A stretch of DNA of 64,000 nucleotides from Diplolepis rosae (lineage: Eukaryota; Arthropoda; Insecta; Hymenoptera; Diplolepididae), in NCBI GenBank assembly GCA_030998225.1, contig JAPYXD010000581.1:1-64000 (forward strand), in the 5' to 3' direction. The notes under the pieces were generated by a model, which worked only from the letters and a program-made list of their open reading frames with translations, was not told where the DNA came from and did no database searches. Shown here one piece after another: positions 22,204-34,747 of the stretch. Made by a program: the position numbers and the translations under genes. Each line of letters begins with the position of its first letter. Position 1 is the first letter of the stretch.

Positions 22204-25200
22204 GTAAGACTTAACGCTTTAGGTGAAAAGACTTATATTGCAGATAAAAGCTTTAATTCCTTTTTTAAATGAATCATTCCTAAAAATTGTAATTTTGGTT
22301 TAACCTCCATGATCAACATCTGAATATATTCCTGGTGCTTTATGGATTTTATTTTAATATTTAGTGCCTTTATTTAAAAAGGTTTTACCACCTATTTATT
22401 TGTTCCACTATTGTAATTATTTCCAGAAATTTTCACTGAGTTTCCTTTTTATAAGGATAATTAAATTACGAAGTCCATTTCTAATATGATAATGAAATAC
22501 CTGGCCAGGGAACTAACAATGCAGTTTACCGCTACGAAAAGAGTACCAAACAAGCTACTTTTCAAAGACTATCGCTTGTGCTTATGTATTTCTTGGTGAA
22601 AAAAAGTATTATTAAAGAATAATATTCTATAATATTCATATACATAAAAAAGTCAAAATGAGCATCAGCCCCGCCAAGTTTTGATAGCAAGAACTAATAT
22701 CAATGCAAACGAAACCCCCGACCCCCCCCAACCCGATGTATTCTAAAGAGCGGAAAATTTTGAAATATATTGTATGAAATCCATTTCATAAATTTAAATG
22801 ATTTAAAGTTGAAAATAATTTGTGAAAGAATAAAAATACAACAAGAATTTTTGAATATGAATCACAATGAACAGTTAAATACTGTACTATTACACGGAGA
22901 AAAATAGTTGAAGTAATTTTACTTCACTCTGTCGATTAAACTTGGGTCTTAAGGACATTTGAACATTTATTAAATCCTAGTCGGGTAAAATGAATTTGAG
23001 AAATACTTAATTCATCCAAAGTAAATATCAATAAATGCTACATTGGAAATCGTAAGGAGTTGAGTAAAACGTTGTCGGCGACAGAGCATCACAATGCGTC
23101 AGTGGGTTAACCTGAAATGTATAAATATATCGCCGACGCTTGAGGTGCTTCGAACGGTAGTTGAGTAAAATGAGCATCGGCTGTATTATTTCTCTGGAGG
23201 CTCTTCACTTTCGTCACTCCGATCGATTTTTTTTTTTATTTAGCTCTCGGGATTTGCACAATTGATAACATTTAGACATATTTGTCTTTTAAAAATGCTT
23301 TTTGGGTAAAGTAAACTTTATGAACTGTTTGTGTACTCGAATTTGAAGACTGGATTTCGTTAACTATTCATTACCGAACTTTGATACAAAAATTGTTAAC
23401 CCTGGCTCTTGTACTTAAAAGATGGTTTGTTGAAGTAATGATGACTTTTGGCCCAGTATAATAAATTAATAACATGGTTTGCCAAAGTAATGCCGACATT
23501 CAGCCCAGTAAAGTGCCATTACATTACAATTTTTGTGGACCGGATAAAACCCGGGGCAGGACCTATTTGCAAGAACCGTGTACAACTTCGTTTACACCCA
23601 GGTAGGAACCCATGTTCTAACAGGGTTCTATTGGGTTCTAACGGTTTTTTTAAGCAAGGCGCCCTAGAAGAAGATTTGGATAGAATAAGATTCAAAACTT
23701 CTCAGCTTTAATGCAAAATCAAGGATTTTTTTTTTCATTTAAAGAGCTAGCGGTTAAAAGGGTAATGTGACCATATTCAAAATTCTCAAATGCGGGGCAA
23801 AATATGGGCACTAAAAAGGTGTTTTCACAAAGGTAGATTTATAAATGTTAAAAATCAGAAAATAGGCACAGAAAAAGTAAAATGTATGATTAGAGCATGA
23901 ATATTGAGCTTTTATCGTTTGAACTTCATGGTGACACTTAAATGGGTCTAAGTGTTGAACACTTATTTGTCTGAAGTGCATGGCACTGGTTATTTCTCTC
24001 CGTGTATATACCTTCAAATTACTAAAAAAATGTAGAATATTAGGCACTGTCAGATCCATAAATAGCCAGCTTCATTTCGTTGAACACTGAGGGAATTGTT
24101 TTTATTGGGAATGTACAGGAGTGCATCATATTTTTCGATTTTTGCAATAAAGAAGCATTTTTTGAAAATAATTTAATGGTGAAAATATGTTTCATTATAC
24201 AAAAGAAATTGAACTATATCATAAATTTGACTAATTTTGACAAATTTTTTATCTCAATTATTTTATTATTTAAATTATTTTCTTTTATACATGATAAAAC
24301 ACATTTTCACTGATAACAATTTTTCGGAAAATGCTTTTTACTACTTAAATTCGTAAATAAGATCCCTTCCCATACATTTCCAATAAAAGAAATTCCCTCA
24401 ATGTTTGACGAAGTGAAGTTAGCTGTTAATGAAATGAAAATACCTTAGAACTAGACATTTTCATTTCCTACCCCTACCAAAAACATTGATTATTAAGGGA
24501 ACAACAAAGCCTCGTCACTACAATGCTTTTTTATGAGATTTAAAATGTTGACAATTTTAAATTATGGTGCGACTGTGCTTTATCATGAGTATTACAAATT
24601 ATTATTGTAAAGAGGATGCCACAGGTAGGAGAAGTAAAAATTCCTATTCTGCAACCCACTCGAGGCCAGGGTTGCACTGTTACGCGTAACTTAGAATTTG
24701 ATATGTATGATACGTAAAAAATGATATCTGGTTATTAATTTCTTACGAAGTTATATTTCTTCCGCTTATATTTAATTTGATAATTCGGAAATGATAGAGA
24801 GAATAATAAACTACGTTTATCTGCTTCATTTGGGTGGAATCCCGCAAAAAAAACTTTTCTGAACAAATTAAATATGGATAATTTTTGTCGCCTGTCGCAT
24901 TTCCACACGAAATGAGATATCAATTTGATACTTGTGAAAATTGAATCAAAGACAATAAAGAAGGTTTATCTGATTCTTGATATTTATAAATGTAAAAAAA
25001 ATTTTCAATAGACCAGTTTACCTAACTACCGGAGATTGATTTGCGCATGTGCGTTTACTACGAAGCTTCCCGCGCAGTATGAAAGTTTCGATCATAAGCT
25101 GTCAAGATAAATGCAAGTTTGCCATGTTTTTCCAAAGAATACAGTAGAAGAAAATAGCTTGTGGAAAATTAAACGATTGGTAAGTTGTCGGAAACAGTCT

Positions 25201-26197
25201 ACCAGTAGAAAACAGGCGAAACTCGTAAACAGGTTGGTAGACTAGGTTTCTCTTATCCAGAAATTTTGATATATTGTGAATAGAACAAATAATTGAGGCA
25301 AAAGGCAGAATTTCAAGGTGTGTAATTATTTTGGAACGAAATGTATAGTGAGTTGTTTAACAAAAAACATTATTAAACTATGTAAAAAAATCATCGAATT
25401 CTTTACAATGTGTCATTAATTCCTTTTTCTTAATACGTACTTCACTGTAATGTAAACAACGTCTTGGAAATCGTATGCAGTAAAAGAGGTTATGTTATGT
25501 TATGTTCTCTGTATGCTTTAGTGTACGACTATCATTTTTGCAAAATTCTTTCTTTTATTTTAATTTAATTTTACTCGGGAAAAAATTAATTAAACCTCGT
25601 TATTTCTTTTTAAAAATTTATTAAAACAATTTGCACTGCGTACAGCGAGCAAAAATGATTGCAAAAACAGGAACTACTTGTATATAATTAGCGCATGCGT
25701 ACTAAACTTTCCGAAAGGTAAAAAGGCCTATTTCCAAACGGATTAATTCGCATATAAATTGCCTTCATGCTTCATTTTTATCAAACTTGATCAAACTGTT
25801 TTTTTTTCTCTTAAATTTTTGTATTTCTGAAATCTGTATGATTTATCCTTTTCAAACCCGATTTCTCTTTATTTAAAGTTTTTATTGTCATTCCAATATT
25901 ATAAAATTAGAATCTTTTACAAAATATGATATAAATATATATATATAAAAATATAATATAAATATGAAATCAATTTTTTTCATGTTTTTAAGTTTTTTGA
26001 AGACGGCAACGCTGCATTTAAGAAAATTGTTTACATTTAACCGGCAGCCGGCAGTAAGTGATGTCCCTAGTGTCCGCGCCCAATAATAACAATAATAAAT
26101 CCTATGTTTTTCCATGAATGTCGCAGATGGAACAAATAATCATTTTTAGAAACTGACAATAAATAAAGACTGTATACGTTTTCTGGAAATTTTAAAG
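22204..26197. other. AT-rich noncoding stretch
   Basis: No coding exon recognised. Contains a candidate TIR element (22891-24006) and, at 25488-25511, a short GGTTATGTTATGTTATGTT run. The GC-richer patch at 25025-25230 could be an unrecognised promoter or first exon, but no frame supports it. Confidence 0.45.
22891..24006. mobile_element. Candidate TA-flanked TIR element
   Basis: Left end TA-CACGGAGAAAAATAG at 22891 is the reverse complement, with two mismatches, of the right end TTATTTCTCTCCGTG-TA finishing at 24006. No transposase is encoded in the 1.1 kb between. Could be a non-autonomous Tc1/mariner-type element or chance pairing of short ends. Confidence 0.35.
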
Positions 26198-27501
26198 ATG
26201 TGCAAGCGTGAAGATCTTCAAAGGATCCTGAAAATAAAAGACTTCAAAAAAGTTACCGCTGAGAAGTTTATATTTTCTCAGCTTCATTCTTATATGAATA
26301 TCTGTCAAATGTGTTTCTCCCATGAACGCGAAACTCGTTTGAAACGGTGTACAAGATGCAAAATGGTTTATTAATGTGAAAAAGAGCACCAGAAAGCACA
26401 GTGGTTTTTGCACAAAGATTTCTGCGATGTGGCAACTGGACTGTTTGAAAAGAAAACTTATCCCATACGAGAGGAGCTTAATTTTCTTTCCTAAACTTTG
26501 TGTGGTTTGTTATGAAGCCGATCTAAAGCTACTAAAGTTTTGTTCTCGATGTCCTCATGGTAGTTTCTGTAAAAAACACGATGGAGATCAATCGCATAAA
26601 GAATACTGATTCTATTTTCACATGGATTGTTAATAAATGCAATGGGAGTTACTTTTAATCCTACACCAATTCCAGGTAATCAATGACAAAAAAATTATCA
26701 TTAAAAGTATTCTCAAAAGAAATAAAATAATAGTATTCAATTTTTAATTTCATGTTACTAAAATGTATGTAATTCTTCATTAAACGTTTATTATTTTTCG
26801 TATATTTCTTCTGAAAAATGTTTGTTTCAGGCGTTATTGAAAATATTCCCCACAATAAAAAGGATATGCTACTATCAACCGACATGCAAAATGTTCTTAA
26901 TTGCTATTGCAAGGTCGAGAAATTTATTACAAAAGATTTTAAACATTTCGAAATCCAACTTTACATGTCCGAACATTTTACTACACCATTGACGTTGCTA
27001 TACGCGATAGAGAAAATTAGTATTCCCTGCCAGAAAAGCATGATAATACATGTTATTGGTGCAAACAAAGTTAATATTTGTAGAGTTTGCGAAGCTAAAC
27101 ACAAAAAGTTGTACGTGGAGTCTTATAGTTTGCTGTATAAAGATTACTTTGAAAGCAGGACCTTTTCAAAACCTGACATCGTTGTTGGTTTTAATACCTG
27201 TATTAGGATTTACAACACATGGATTAATTCTCTCTTCATGCTGACAAAAGTTACCTGTACGTTCATCTCAACGACTATATAGGAAGAAGAAATTAATCTG
27301 GAACATGAAATAATGCTGAAAATCATTGGTCACTTTGCGAAACACACGCGTCGAGAAACAGATCCTTTCGCGAGTTTGAGACCGCATGGAGATGTTGTAA
27401 ATATAAAAGTATTCTACCGAAACATTGGAATATTAACGTACACTAAACTTGGACAATTGGAGCCTAAAATGAACTTTTCTGGTTTGCTAATGAGCAATTA
27501 A
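26198..27501 (+). pseudogene. MYND + MSS51_C-type gene, pseudogene (array member 1)
   Basis: Exon 1 starts MCKREDLQRILK at 26198 and contains a MYND finger (CQMCFSHERETRLKRCTRC, then VY-stop-CEKEHQKAQW, HKDFC). A TAA at 26372-26374 replaces the residue before the fifth zinc-binding cysteine. A frameshift follows near 26430; the second finger (CVVCYEADLKLLKFCSRCPH, FCKKH) is read in another frame up to a stop at 26609. Exon 2 begins after TTTGTTTCAG at 26831 and gives MSS51_C-like blocks (LTLLYAIEKI, KPDIVVGFN, then DPFASLRPHG). One in-frame TAG lies at 27280-27282, and the WE-LLHWLP part is missing. No acidic repeat region. It is more diverged from the two intact genes than they are from each other. 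Confidence 0.8.
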
Positions 27502-28379
27502 AATAACTTCTTAGCTAATGATTCTTAAGAAGCTTAAGAAATTAAATGATAAATAAAACTGCCGATTATAACTACATATATGTATCTGTATGTAGTATGT
27601 TTTACAGTCTAAGGATCTTGTAAAAGTTTAGATAATTTTCAAACAGTACTCATCATTATAGTTACAAAAGATAAATCTCATAATGTTTAAACAATTTAAA
27701 AACTACGAACGGTTTTACGATGACCAATTTAAGTGGTATAATGTTAAAAAAAAAATTTATATTTTCTATTTTTAATTGTAGGGTTAGTATAACGTTGTTG
27801 TCCTTGTCAGTACAAGAAATTTTTGAATGTTTAAAGTATATATGTTTCATTTAATCAATCTTATAATAACAATTAAACATCTTTGAATGTTTTTTTGCTT
27901 TAAATTGTTCACTTTGCAAATATTTTGAACATTTATGTTGTTTTTTATAATGCTATCTACTACGTTTTAGTATTTTAAGTTTTATAAAAAGTAGGCTTTC
28001 TTTTTATTAACCCTGTGATGCTATATTTTTTACATTGGCTTACGTAATTTTAAAACTCAATATTGTACTTAGAATAGAACAAAAATAAGATTATTTTTAT
28101 AATTGTCAAGCAATTTTCTTTAAACGAGTATCTCCTGACAAGACATTTTGCATACTAAAGGTTTTAATCCTCACAGATTTGTGAAAAGTTTTGTACAAGG
28201 TTGTGTCCGTCATTACATGCAAAATTTATGGAAATCTGTCGCAAAATTTGGAATAAATTTCAATGCAATAAATAGAAATATTTTTTAAAAACTTTTCAAA
28301 TTGATAATTTAAATTTCTAATTATAATAATATTCAAATTCCTTAAATACATTAATAATTATATTTCTATAAAATGTCAA
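27502..28379. other. AT-rich intergenic stretch
   Basis: No gene recognised between the MYND pseudogene and the conserved upstream block of the first intact gene. Confidence 0.5.
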
Positions 28380-29273
28380 AGTTCATTTATTAACGAACAA
28401 AAAAAATGGAAATAAAGTTAATTTACTATAAAAAACTACGAAGAATTACTTAGAACTAGAAAAAAAATATGAACGAAATTTATGCAAAATGGCAGACGCA
28501 ACCTTGCACTTATTACATGCAATTTTTATGCAAACGATTTGCTCAAATTTCAAACGAAATTTTTGTTAGACGTGCTTTCAGGGTCCTTTTTGTCGAATAT
28601 AAAAATTTTGAAAAGTAAAAATAAGTAGAATCTGAAGGCAAGCCATTTTAAAAATTAAAGCTTCAAACAATTCTTGGAAGAGATTTAGGGTTTCTGTTGC
28701 GTGTTTGGCCCAGTGTTATCGTTTAATATCAACTCTCGTTTTTGATATAGCTGGAATCAAAACAAGTTGTATTCTTAAAGATTTATATATATGCAAATTA
28801 GAAAAATAAACTATTCATTGATTTTATGATTTGTAAATTGTTTTCATGCATCTGAACCTTTTACATATGCTATAAGTCGGATCCAAAATCTTAATTCTTT
28901 TGGAATCCTGAAATCTGAAACATGTTTCCAAAAATTGATATGCAGAAAGCCGTTTGAAGAGAATACAAAAAAATGTTAAAACTCTCTTATGAATTAAAGG
29001 AAATGAATAATAGCATTAAACATGCAAATTTCATTGAATGAATTTATATAAAATTGAAATAATAATGAAGTGGAACTTTTAATTGCTTCAAACCAAAATT
29101 CAATAAGAAACAAAGCTGCCATCTGATGGAAAAATCACAAAGAATAATTAAAATATCAGCTGTTTAAGAGAGCCAGGTGACCGTTAAAGTTCTTATCATC
29201 TATCATTATCATTGTGCATCCTCTTTTGTTTTTAATTGTGATTACATTTTCATAATTGTATAAAACTCGAATC
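28380..29273 (+). promoter_or_regulatory. Upstream region duplicated with the first intact MYND gene
   Basis: About 900 bp upstream of the ATG is conserved at 56340-57508 before the second intact gene. The best kept part is the last 110 bp (GCCAGGTGA, GTTAAAGTTCTTATC, CTATCATTATCATTGTGCAT), which probably holds the transcription start. A TATAAAA only 15 nt before the ATG is too close to be the TATA box. The second copy has an extra block of about 260 bp at 56632-56890. Confidence 0.5.
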
Positions 29274-31414
29274 ATGTACAGCTACCAAGCCGTGCAACAA
29301 TTTCTCGGATTTACATGTGCAATAGCAGATGAACATTTACAATCTGAATTTTCGAAAAACTTTTTTTATGCAAACGTTTGTCAGTGTTGTTCAAAATTTT
29401 CTACAGATATAAACTTGCTGAGATGTGAAAGGTGCACAGCTATTTTTTATTGTACAGAAGATCATCAGAAGTCCCACTGGCCATTTCACAAAGATTTCTG
29501 TGGTGCTTTACAATACGTCATGACATATTCCAGCAAAAAATACATTTTCCAAGATATTCCACGTTATCCCATGGGCGAAATTCAAAATAAAAATTATATT
29601 CTCGATTTGGTACAAAATACTATGGGAAGAGTAGCGCATGCCTACGAACTAAACATGTTCATGTTTCCCAAAGTTTGTATTGTCTGCAGGGATCCAAATC
29701 CAACTTCATTAAGACCTTGTTCACAGTGCCCACATGCAAATTTTTGCGAAAGACACTTGATTAATAACGGACACGAAGGAATCTGTCGTGTATTTTTATT
29801 CTCCTACTATCTCGATCACTACTGGACAGTGTTTCGGCATATACCTTTAGAAGTATTCATCGGAGCCATCCCTCGCAATGAACGAGGACTGCAATTGACA
29901 GAAACGATGGATACGTTTCTTCTCACTTACGTGAAACCACATCATCCACAAATAGATTTTGGAGTTATTGAAGTTCGAATGCTCATTTCGAAAATTTTTA
30001 CCAGGTCTTTAACCGTGATTTATGCAATAGAGAGATTGCAGTATGAATTTGGCAGTATGCTTGAAATTCATGTGATAAGTAAAAAGAAATATTGGGAAAT
30101 GAATTTTATTGAATGGGAAATTTTGTTCCACTGGTTTCCCAGGCTAAAGTTTTTACATATCGTATTTATTGGTGCTGAACCATACTATACTCCTCCCCCA
30201 ATTCAATTATGTCAACTTTGCAATTCCGAAATGAGAAATCTGCAAATTAATATTTCGCCACTAATGTACAATCAGTATTATGCACAAAACTTATCAAAAC
30301 CAAACTTAATCGTAGGCTTTGATATTGATTCAAGGACCCAAATCACGTGTGGTGAATCATGTAGAATATTCACCGATTTTTATGTTCCAATTATTTTTAC
30401 TGCTCACAGTAGAATAGATTTGCTGGATGGAATTCGACATAGTGTAAATGATCCTTCAAATTATTCTGCGATAGAAATAAACCCGTTTTCAAGCCTGAGA
30501 CCTGAGAGAAGCTATCGAGGCGTTTCTTTTTCTAATAATTTTCTTTCTATTTACGCAAATTTGTTCCCTAAGATCAATATTTGGGAAATAAAAGGATTGT
30601 TCAATTATTCTATTGGAGCATGGATGCAAGTGGAAAACATGGATACCATTCAGGGACAAAGCCATAGCGAGATGATCGACGATGAAAAAAAGGAAGAAGC
30701 GGTTATCCAGGACGATAAAGTAGAAGAGCTTGCAGAGGTCAAAGAGGGAGAAGTGGCTAAAAAGGATGATAAGGGGAAAAATCTTATCGAGGAGGAGAAA
30801 AATCTTATCGGGGAGGAAAGTCTTATTGAGGAGGAGAAAAATCTTATCGAGGACGAAAATCTTATCGAGGAGGAGAAACTTAGCGAGGAGGAAAATAGTA
30901 TCGAGGAGGAAACGGCTTATGATATTTACGAAAGTGATACAGATGATGAAATAACAAATGATGTTATAAGGGAAGAGAAACTAAGAAATACAAATCTAAA
31001 ACGGAAAGTTAAGTTTTACAGGAATGCAATTGCAAGGTTAAATAAAAAAAATGATGGGCTCGATGAAATACAAAACAAATTAAAGGAACTGACAGAACAA
31101 TATTTTGATCTTGAATCCAGCATTCATGAGGTAAGATTTTTTCAATAATATAGCAATGATTTTGACAAAGGGTGAATTTGCAAAATGAATCTTTTTCAAC
31201 ACAAGATAATGATCGTAATTTCAAATCTAGAATGATCTTATGTCTAATGAAACTTTTTATTATGTTATTTTTATGAATATAATCGACATTTTAATCATTT
31301 CTTGATAACAAAAAATATTTAGTACTTTATAAAATACATATTGTTTTTTTTCTGTTTCAGCATTTTGGATTTGATCCTATTGAGGAAGTAGATAAGCCAA
31401 AATATAAAATATAA
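29274..31414 (+). CDS. MYND zinc-finger protein with MSS51_C-type domain and acidic repeat tail (intact copy A)
   Basis: Two exons, 29274-31130 and 31361-31414 (CATGAG|GTAAGA donor, TTTCAG acceptor, phase 0), giving 636 residues ending HFGFDP...KYKI. The ATG at 29274 is chosen because MYSYQAVQQFLG is identical in the paralog at 57509. Residues 36-76 form a complete MYND finger: C36, C39, C51, C54, C60, H64, H72, C76. Residues 135-171 form a second MYND-like set (C135, C138, C149, C152, C158, H161, H167, C171). Residues about 230-435 resemble the MSS51 C-terminal domain (WEILFHWFPRLKFLHIVFIG, KPNLIVGFDID, NPFSSLRPERSY). From about residue 475 comes an acidic NLIEEEK repeat, then a predicted coiled coil (LKRKVKFYRN...LKELTEQYFDLESS). 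AATAAA at 31461 is a likely poly(A) signal. Relatives such as ZMYND17/MSS51 have mitochondrial or metabolic roles; the role here is unknown. Confidence 0.85.
30780..30912 (+). repeat. Acidic coding minisatellite, short version
   Basis: About ten imperfect 12-21-bp units (AATCTTATCGAGGAGGAGAA) encode (K)NLIEEEK/ENLIEEE-type repeats inside the first intact MYND gene. The homologous stretch has about one unit at 52434-52455 and more than 20 at 59021-59470. Confidence 0.85.
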
Positions 31415-32061
31415 CTTGGAACCAATTAGTTGCAACATTATAACATTTTTTTAAATGTCAAATAAATTTGTGTGTGTAAATGTTTTCTACGTTTTTATAT
31501 AATATTGAGATTGAACACTTGAAGTTTAAGACTCTTTAAGTTATAATTAAATGTAATTTAAAATCATGTGTCACTGTGAAATTCTATTACTAGATACTTT
31601 TTGAAAATTTAATTCATTAAATAACATTTCTGCAAATGAAGAACAGTATTTTTATTTTTAATTTAAGTATAATAGGATATATATGGTTGGACGCGAAAAA
31701 ATGTCTATTAATTAAGGTATCAAATTTTTCATTTTTGGCATCATACAAAAACTTAAATAAAATATAATAAAAAAATATCATTAAATATATGTTAGGTAGA
31801 TGATAAAACTTATTTTTCTCCCTAACTTTATGATGCTTCATACATACCAAGGTACATATTTGATGTAAAGATTTTTTCATCATCTAGGTACCAGATGAAT
31901 GACTAGCAAGCAAATTGGTTGCGGTTATTGATATTTTTAATTTAAAAACAGCTTTGGTTCGAAAGTAAGGTATTCAAGGCCAGAAACAAAATTTATGAAC
32001 CCAACGTTGACCCTTTGAGATTCTATATTTTAAAATGTAGAAAAAATAAACGGATAGTGTA

Positions 32062-33278
32062 GGGGAGAAGCGGCGAAATTGGCGCACCTAATAGAAAGTG
32101 CGAGTTTAAAAAGAAAGTATATGACTAAAAATTATGAAAAAATATTTATTTAATAGCTGGATATCTTTTCTATACTTTCTAATGGATAAAGATTGCATTG
32201 AAAATTATTAAAGCAGGTTTTTATTCAGATTTCCGAAGGACTGCACCTGCGTCAATTTACCCGCCATGTCGGGTAAATTGACGCACTAATATTATAATCT
32301 TCTCTTGCCACGTATTAGTTATATTTTCATAGATTTAGAATTACATTTCAGTAGCAAAGGTTGATGAAAAGAGGTAGTTATAATTTGAAACTAAATTTGA
32401 GATATGTGAAATATTTTATGTGAAGTTTTTTATACCTTTATTCACATAAACCAGCCAAAGTTAAAATATATTTTATAATTGTACAATAAAATACTGGCAA
32501 TTGTGGATATTTAAGTGAATATTCAAATTGAAATCATTTTTATAGAGAATTATTTGAATTTGTAATCAGAAGTATATACAATTATTAACTTTAGAAGACT
32601 TATAAATAATAGAAACAATCAATCAAAAATACAAATTTTTTACTTTCATTGCTTTCACGTGTTAAAATCGAGAAAACTTTCAAAACACCGTCAGACTGCA
32701 AATTAATTATTAAAAATCGCTTTTAAAATGCCTTAATACCTCAAACATAAAAAAAAAAATTTAACCACTGATTGTTCAAATGAATATATCCTTACAAAGT
32801 CGTTACATCAGTTTTGCGAACCACATTACCTCCCATGTCACAAAAATCTTAAGAAAAAGATTAGCAGAAAAGTCCAGCAACATTCAAATGTATATATTTA
32901 TATATTAATAATTGTGTACTTACTATCTTCTTTATATTTTCAATCATAAACATACGAGCACTTGACTTCAGTCACCGGTTTCCAGAAACACAACACGTGT
33001 GCCAACTTCGCCTCTGATTTGAATCTCGTATGCGCCAATTTTGCCGCAAGTGTATCGTTCATTAATTAAATACTTTTTACGTAAAACCATTATGCCAAAA
33101 AACGATTAATCGCAATAAAACTGTATTAAGCAATTAGATTTTTATAATGTTTTCTATCAAATACATATCATACAAGAATGCACACGATAGAACTATTTTT
33201 ATTTTTTGTTATGTTATCATTTTCTGAAAAATAGGGTGCGCCAATTTAGACGACGCGCCAATTTCGCCGCTTCTCCCC
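32062..33278. mobile_element. 1.22-kb non-autonomous TIR element, TA target, proven by empty site
   Basis: Perfect 24-bp inverted ends (GGGGAGAAGCGGCGAAATTG... at 32062-32085 and its complement at 33255-33278) are flanked by TA at 32060 and 33279. The duplicated copy at about 53998-54008 reads GTGTATGTTC with a single TA and no element, which is the empty site. Further GCGCCAATTT-GCCG words lie inside near both ends (33031-33049, 33236-33247). A 35-bp internal palindrome (CAATTTACCCG/CGGGTAAATTG) sits at about 32252-32286. No coding frame. TA duplication suggests Tc1/mariner or a relative. Confidence 0.9.
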
Positions 33279-34747
33279 TATGCATGATTTTTTTTCAGTC
33301 CACATATGTTCGATACACGTGTAAAGGAATATTTTAAGAAGCATTTTAAGCTCGAAAAACTTATAAGTACTGCTGTTATCTTGATGAAACCAATCATTAA
33401 GTTATGTTTGATTTCTTGCATTTGCAGCTGCTGCAAATTTTCGTTATTATCTGTTCGTTCTTTATCTCAAGAATAATGAAAACGATATTAGCTCTTCTGG
33501 ACCAGTTAGGCAATTACCCAAAATGTGTTTTCATTTCTCAGCATGTTACATAATTAACTCAGAATTATAAATCGTTTGAGCATGGAACTTCAAAAGTTTT
33601 CATTGCTTACAAAATAGTCAATGGCGAGTACAATTTTTTTAAGGGATAAATCTTTCAACATTTTTGGGGAAACATCCTTTTATGTATCCCAACTTTCTGA
33701 GCTCAACCATGGTACTAACGACCTTCTTGAGTTTCGTCCTGATTATTGAGAGGATCTCCTTCAATAGAAATAAAGCAGAAGTTTCGTTTTGCAATCACTT
33801 AATCTTAAGTATCTTTTAAACCTTAAAGCAAATGAGGTTGTCTTTTTGGAAAAGAAAGCTTCTCTTTGGCAAAGGATGATCTTACTCTATTTATATGAAA
33901 AGCAGCATTTGTTTTATCAAAGTAATTACAATTTGTTTATAAAAACCAATAAAAACAGTGAGAATTTGTCAAGGAAAAAAAGGTAAATAGGAAACACAGG
34001 ACACAACTTCGGGAGTAAACAGTTGAGCATTAATTTCAATGCGCATGTGCCAGAGGGTTAAGGGGAAAATTTTAAACTAATTTTAAATGTGTAATAAATC
34101 GCAGCAAGCATTGCAGGTTTTCTAGTTATGATAATCATAATAAATATTACGATTTCGTCACAAATTCTTAATAAAGCTTATCAGAAAAACTATCAGACCA
34201 GAAATATAAGTTTTCATTGATAAATAATAAAATAAATATGGAAATTCGGAATAATTTTTTATAATATTGTTGTTGTTGGCAGTATGCATGCAGAATTTTT
34301 ATCCCGATATTTGTCAGGTGTGTCTCAAACACGATAAAGATGTAATGTTGAAAAGGTAAATCAATGAGTATTTTTACAAATTTTTTGTTCTGAACTTAAC
34401 CCTTTAAGGGCCAAAATGGCATAGACGATACACCGGTCTTTGAGGCCGTGTAACGTATGCTATTCGCGACTGAAAAAATTGAGCGGGACATATTTTTGAA
34501 GTTCAAGACGTGCCCTTTCCAGTGGTAAATACGAAATTGATCTAAAAAATTACTAATTCTAAAAAAATATAGTTTAAAAAAAAAGAACGACTTCTTTGAT
34601 CTTTTTTTTGAAAGCGAGTTTTGAAAGGTTTCCCGGTCTGTCAGCGACCTGGAACCTTTTTAACCGGTGAAACAAATGTCTAAACTTCAAGAAGGTATGA
34701 TTCAGAGATTAATTTTTCACTTGAGCCTGTACAAAATGGCGCCCGAA

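Noticed and set aside
25488..25511. GGTTATGTTATGTTATGTT as a telomere-like or regulatory array
   Set aside because: Very short, and not the insect telomere unit TTAGG; probably chance simple repeat.
29259..29265. TATAAAA as the TATA box of the intact MYND gene
   Set aside because: It lies only 15 nt before the start codon, too close to allow a transcription start and leader downstream of it.
33789..33986. 65-codon frame identical in both duplicated blocks (also 54514-54711)
   Set aside because: Identity reflects the recent segmental duplication, not coding constraint; no motif, and splice signals do not link it to the MYND exons.
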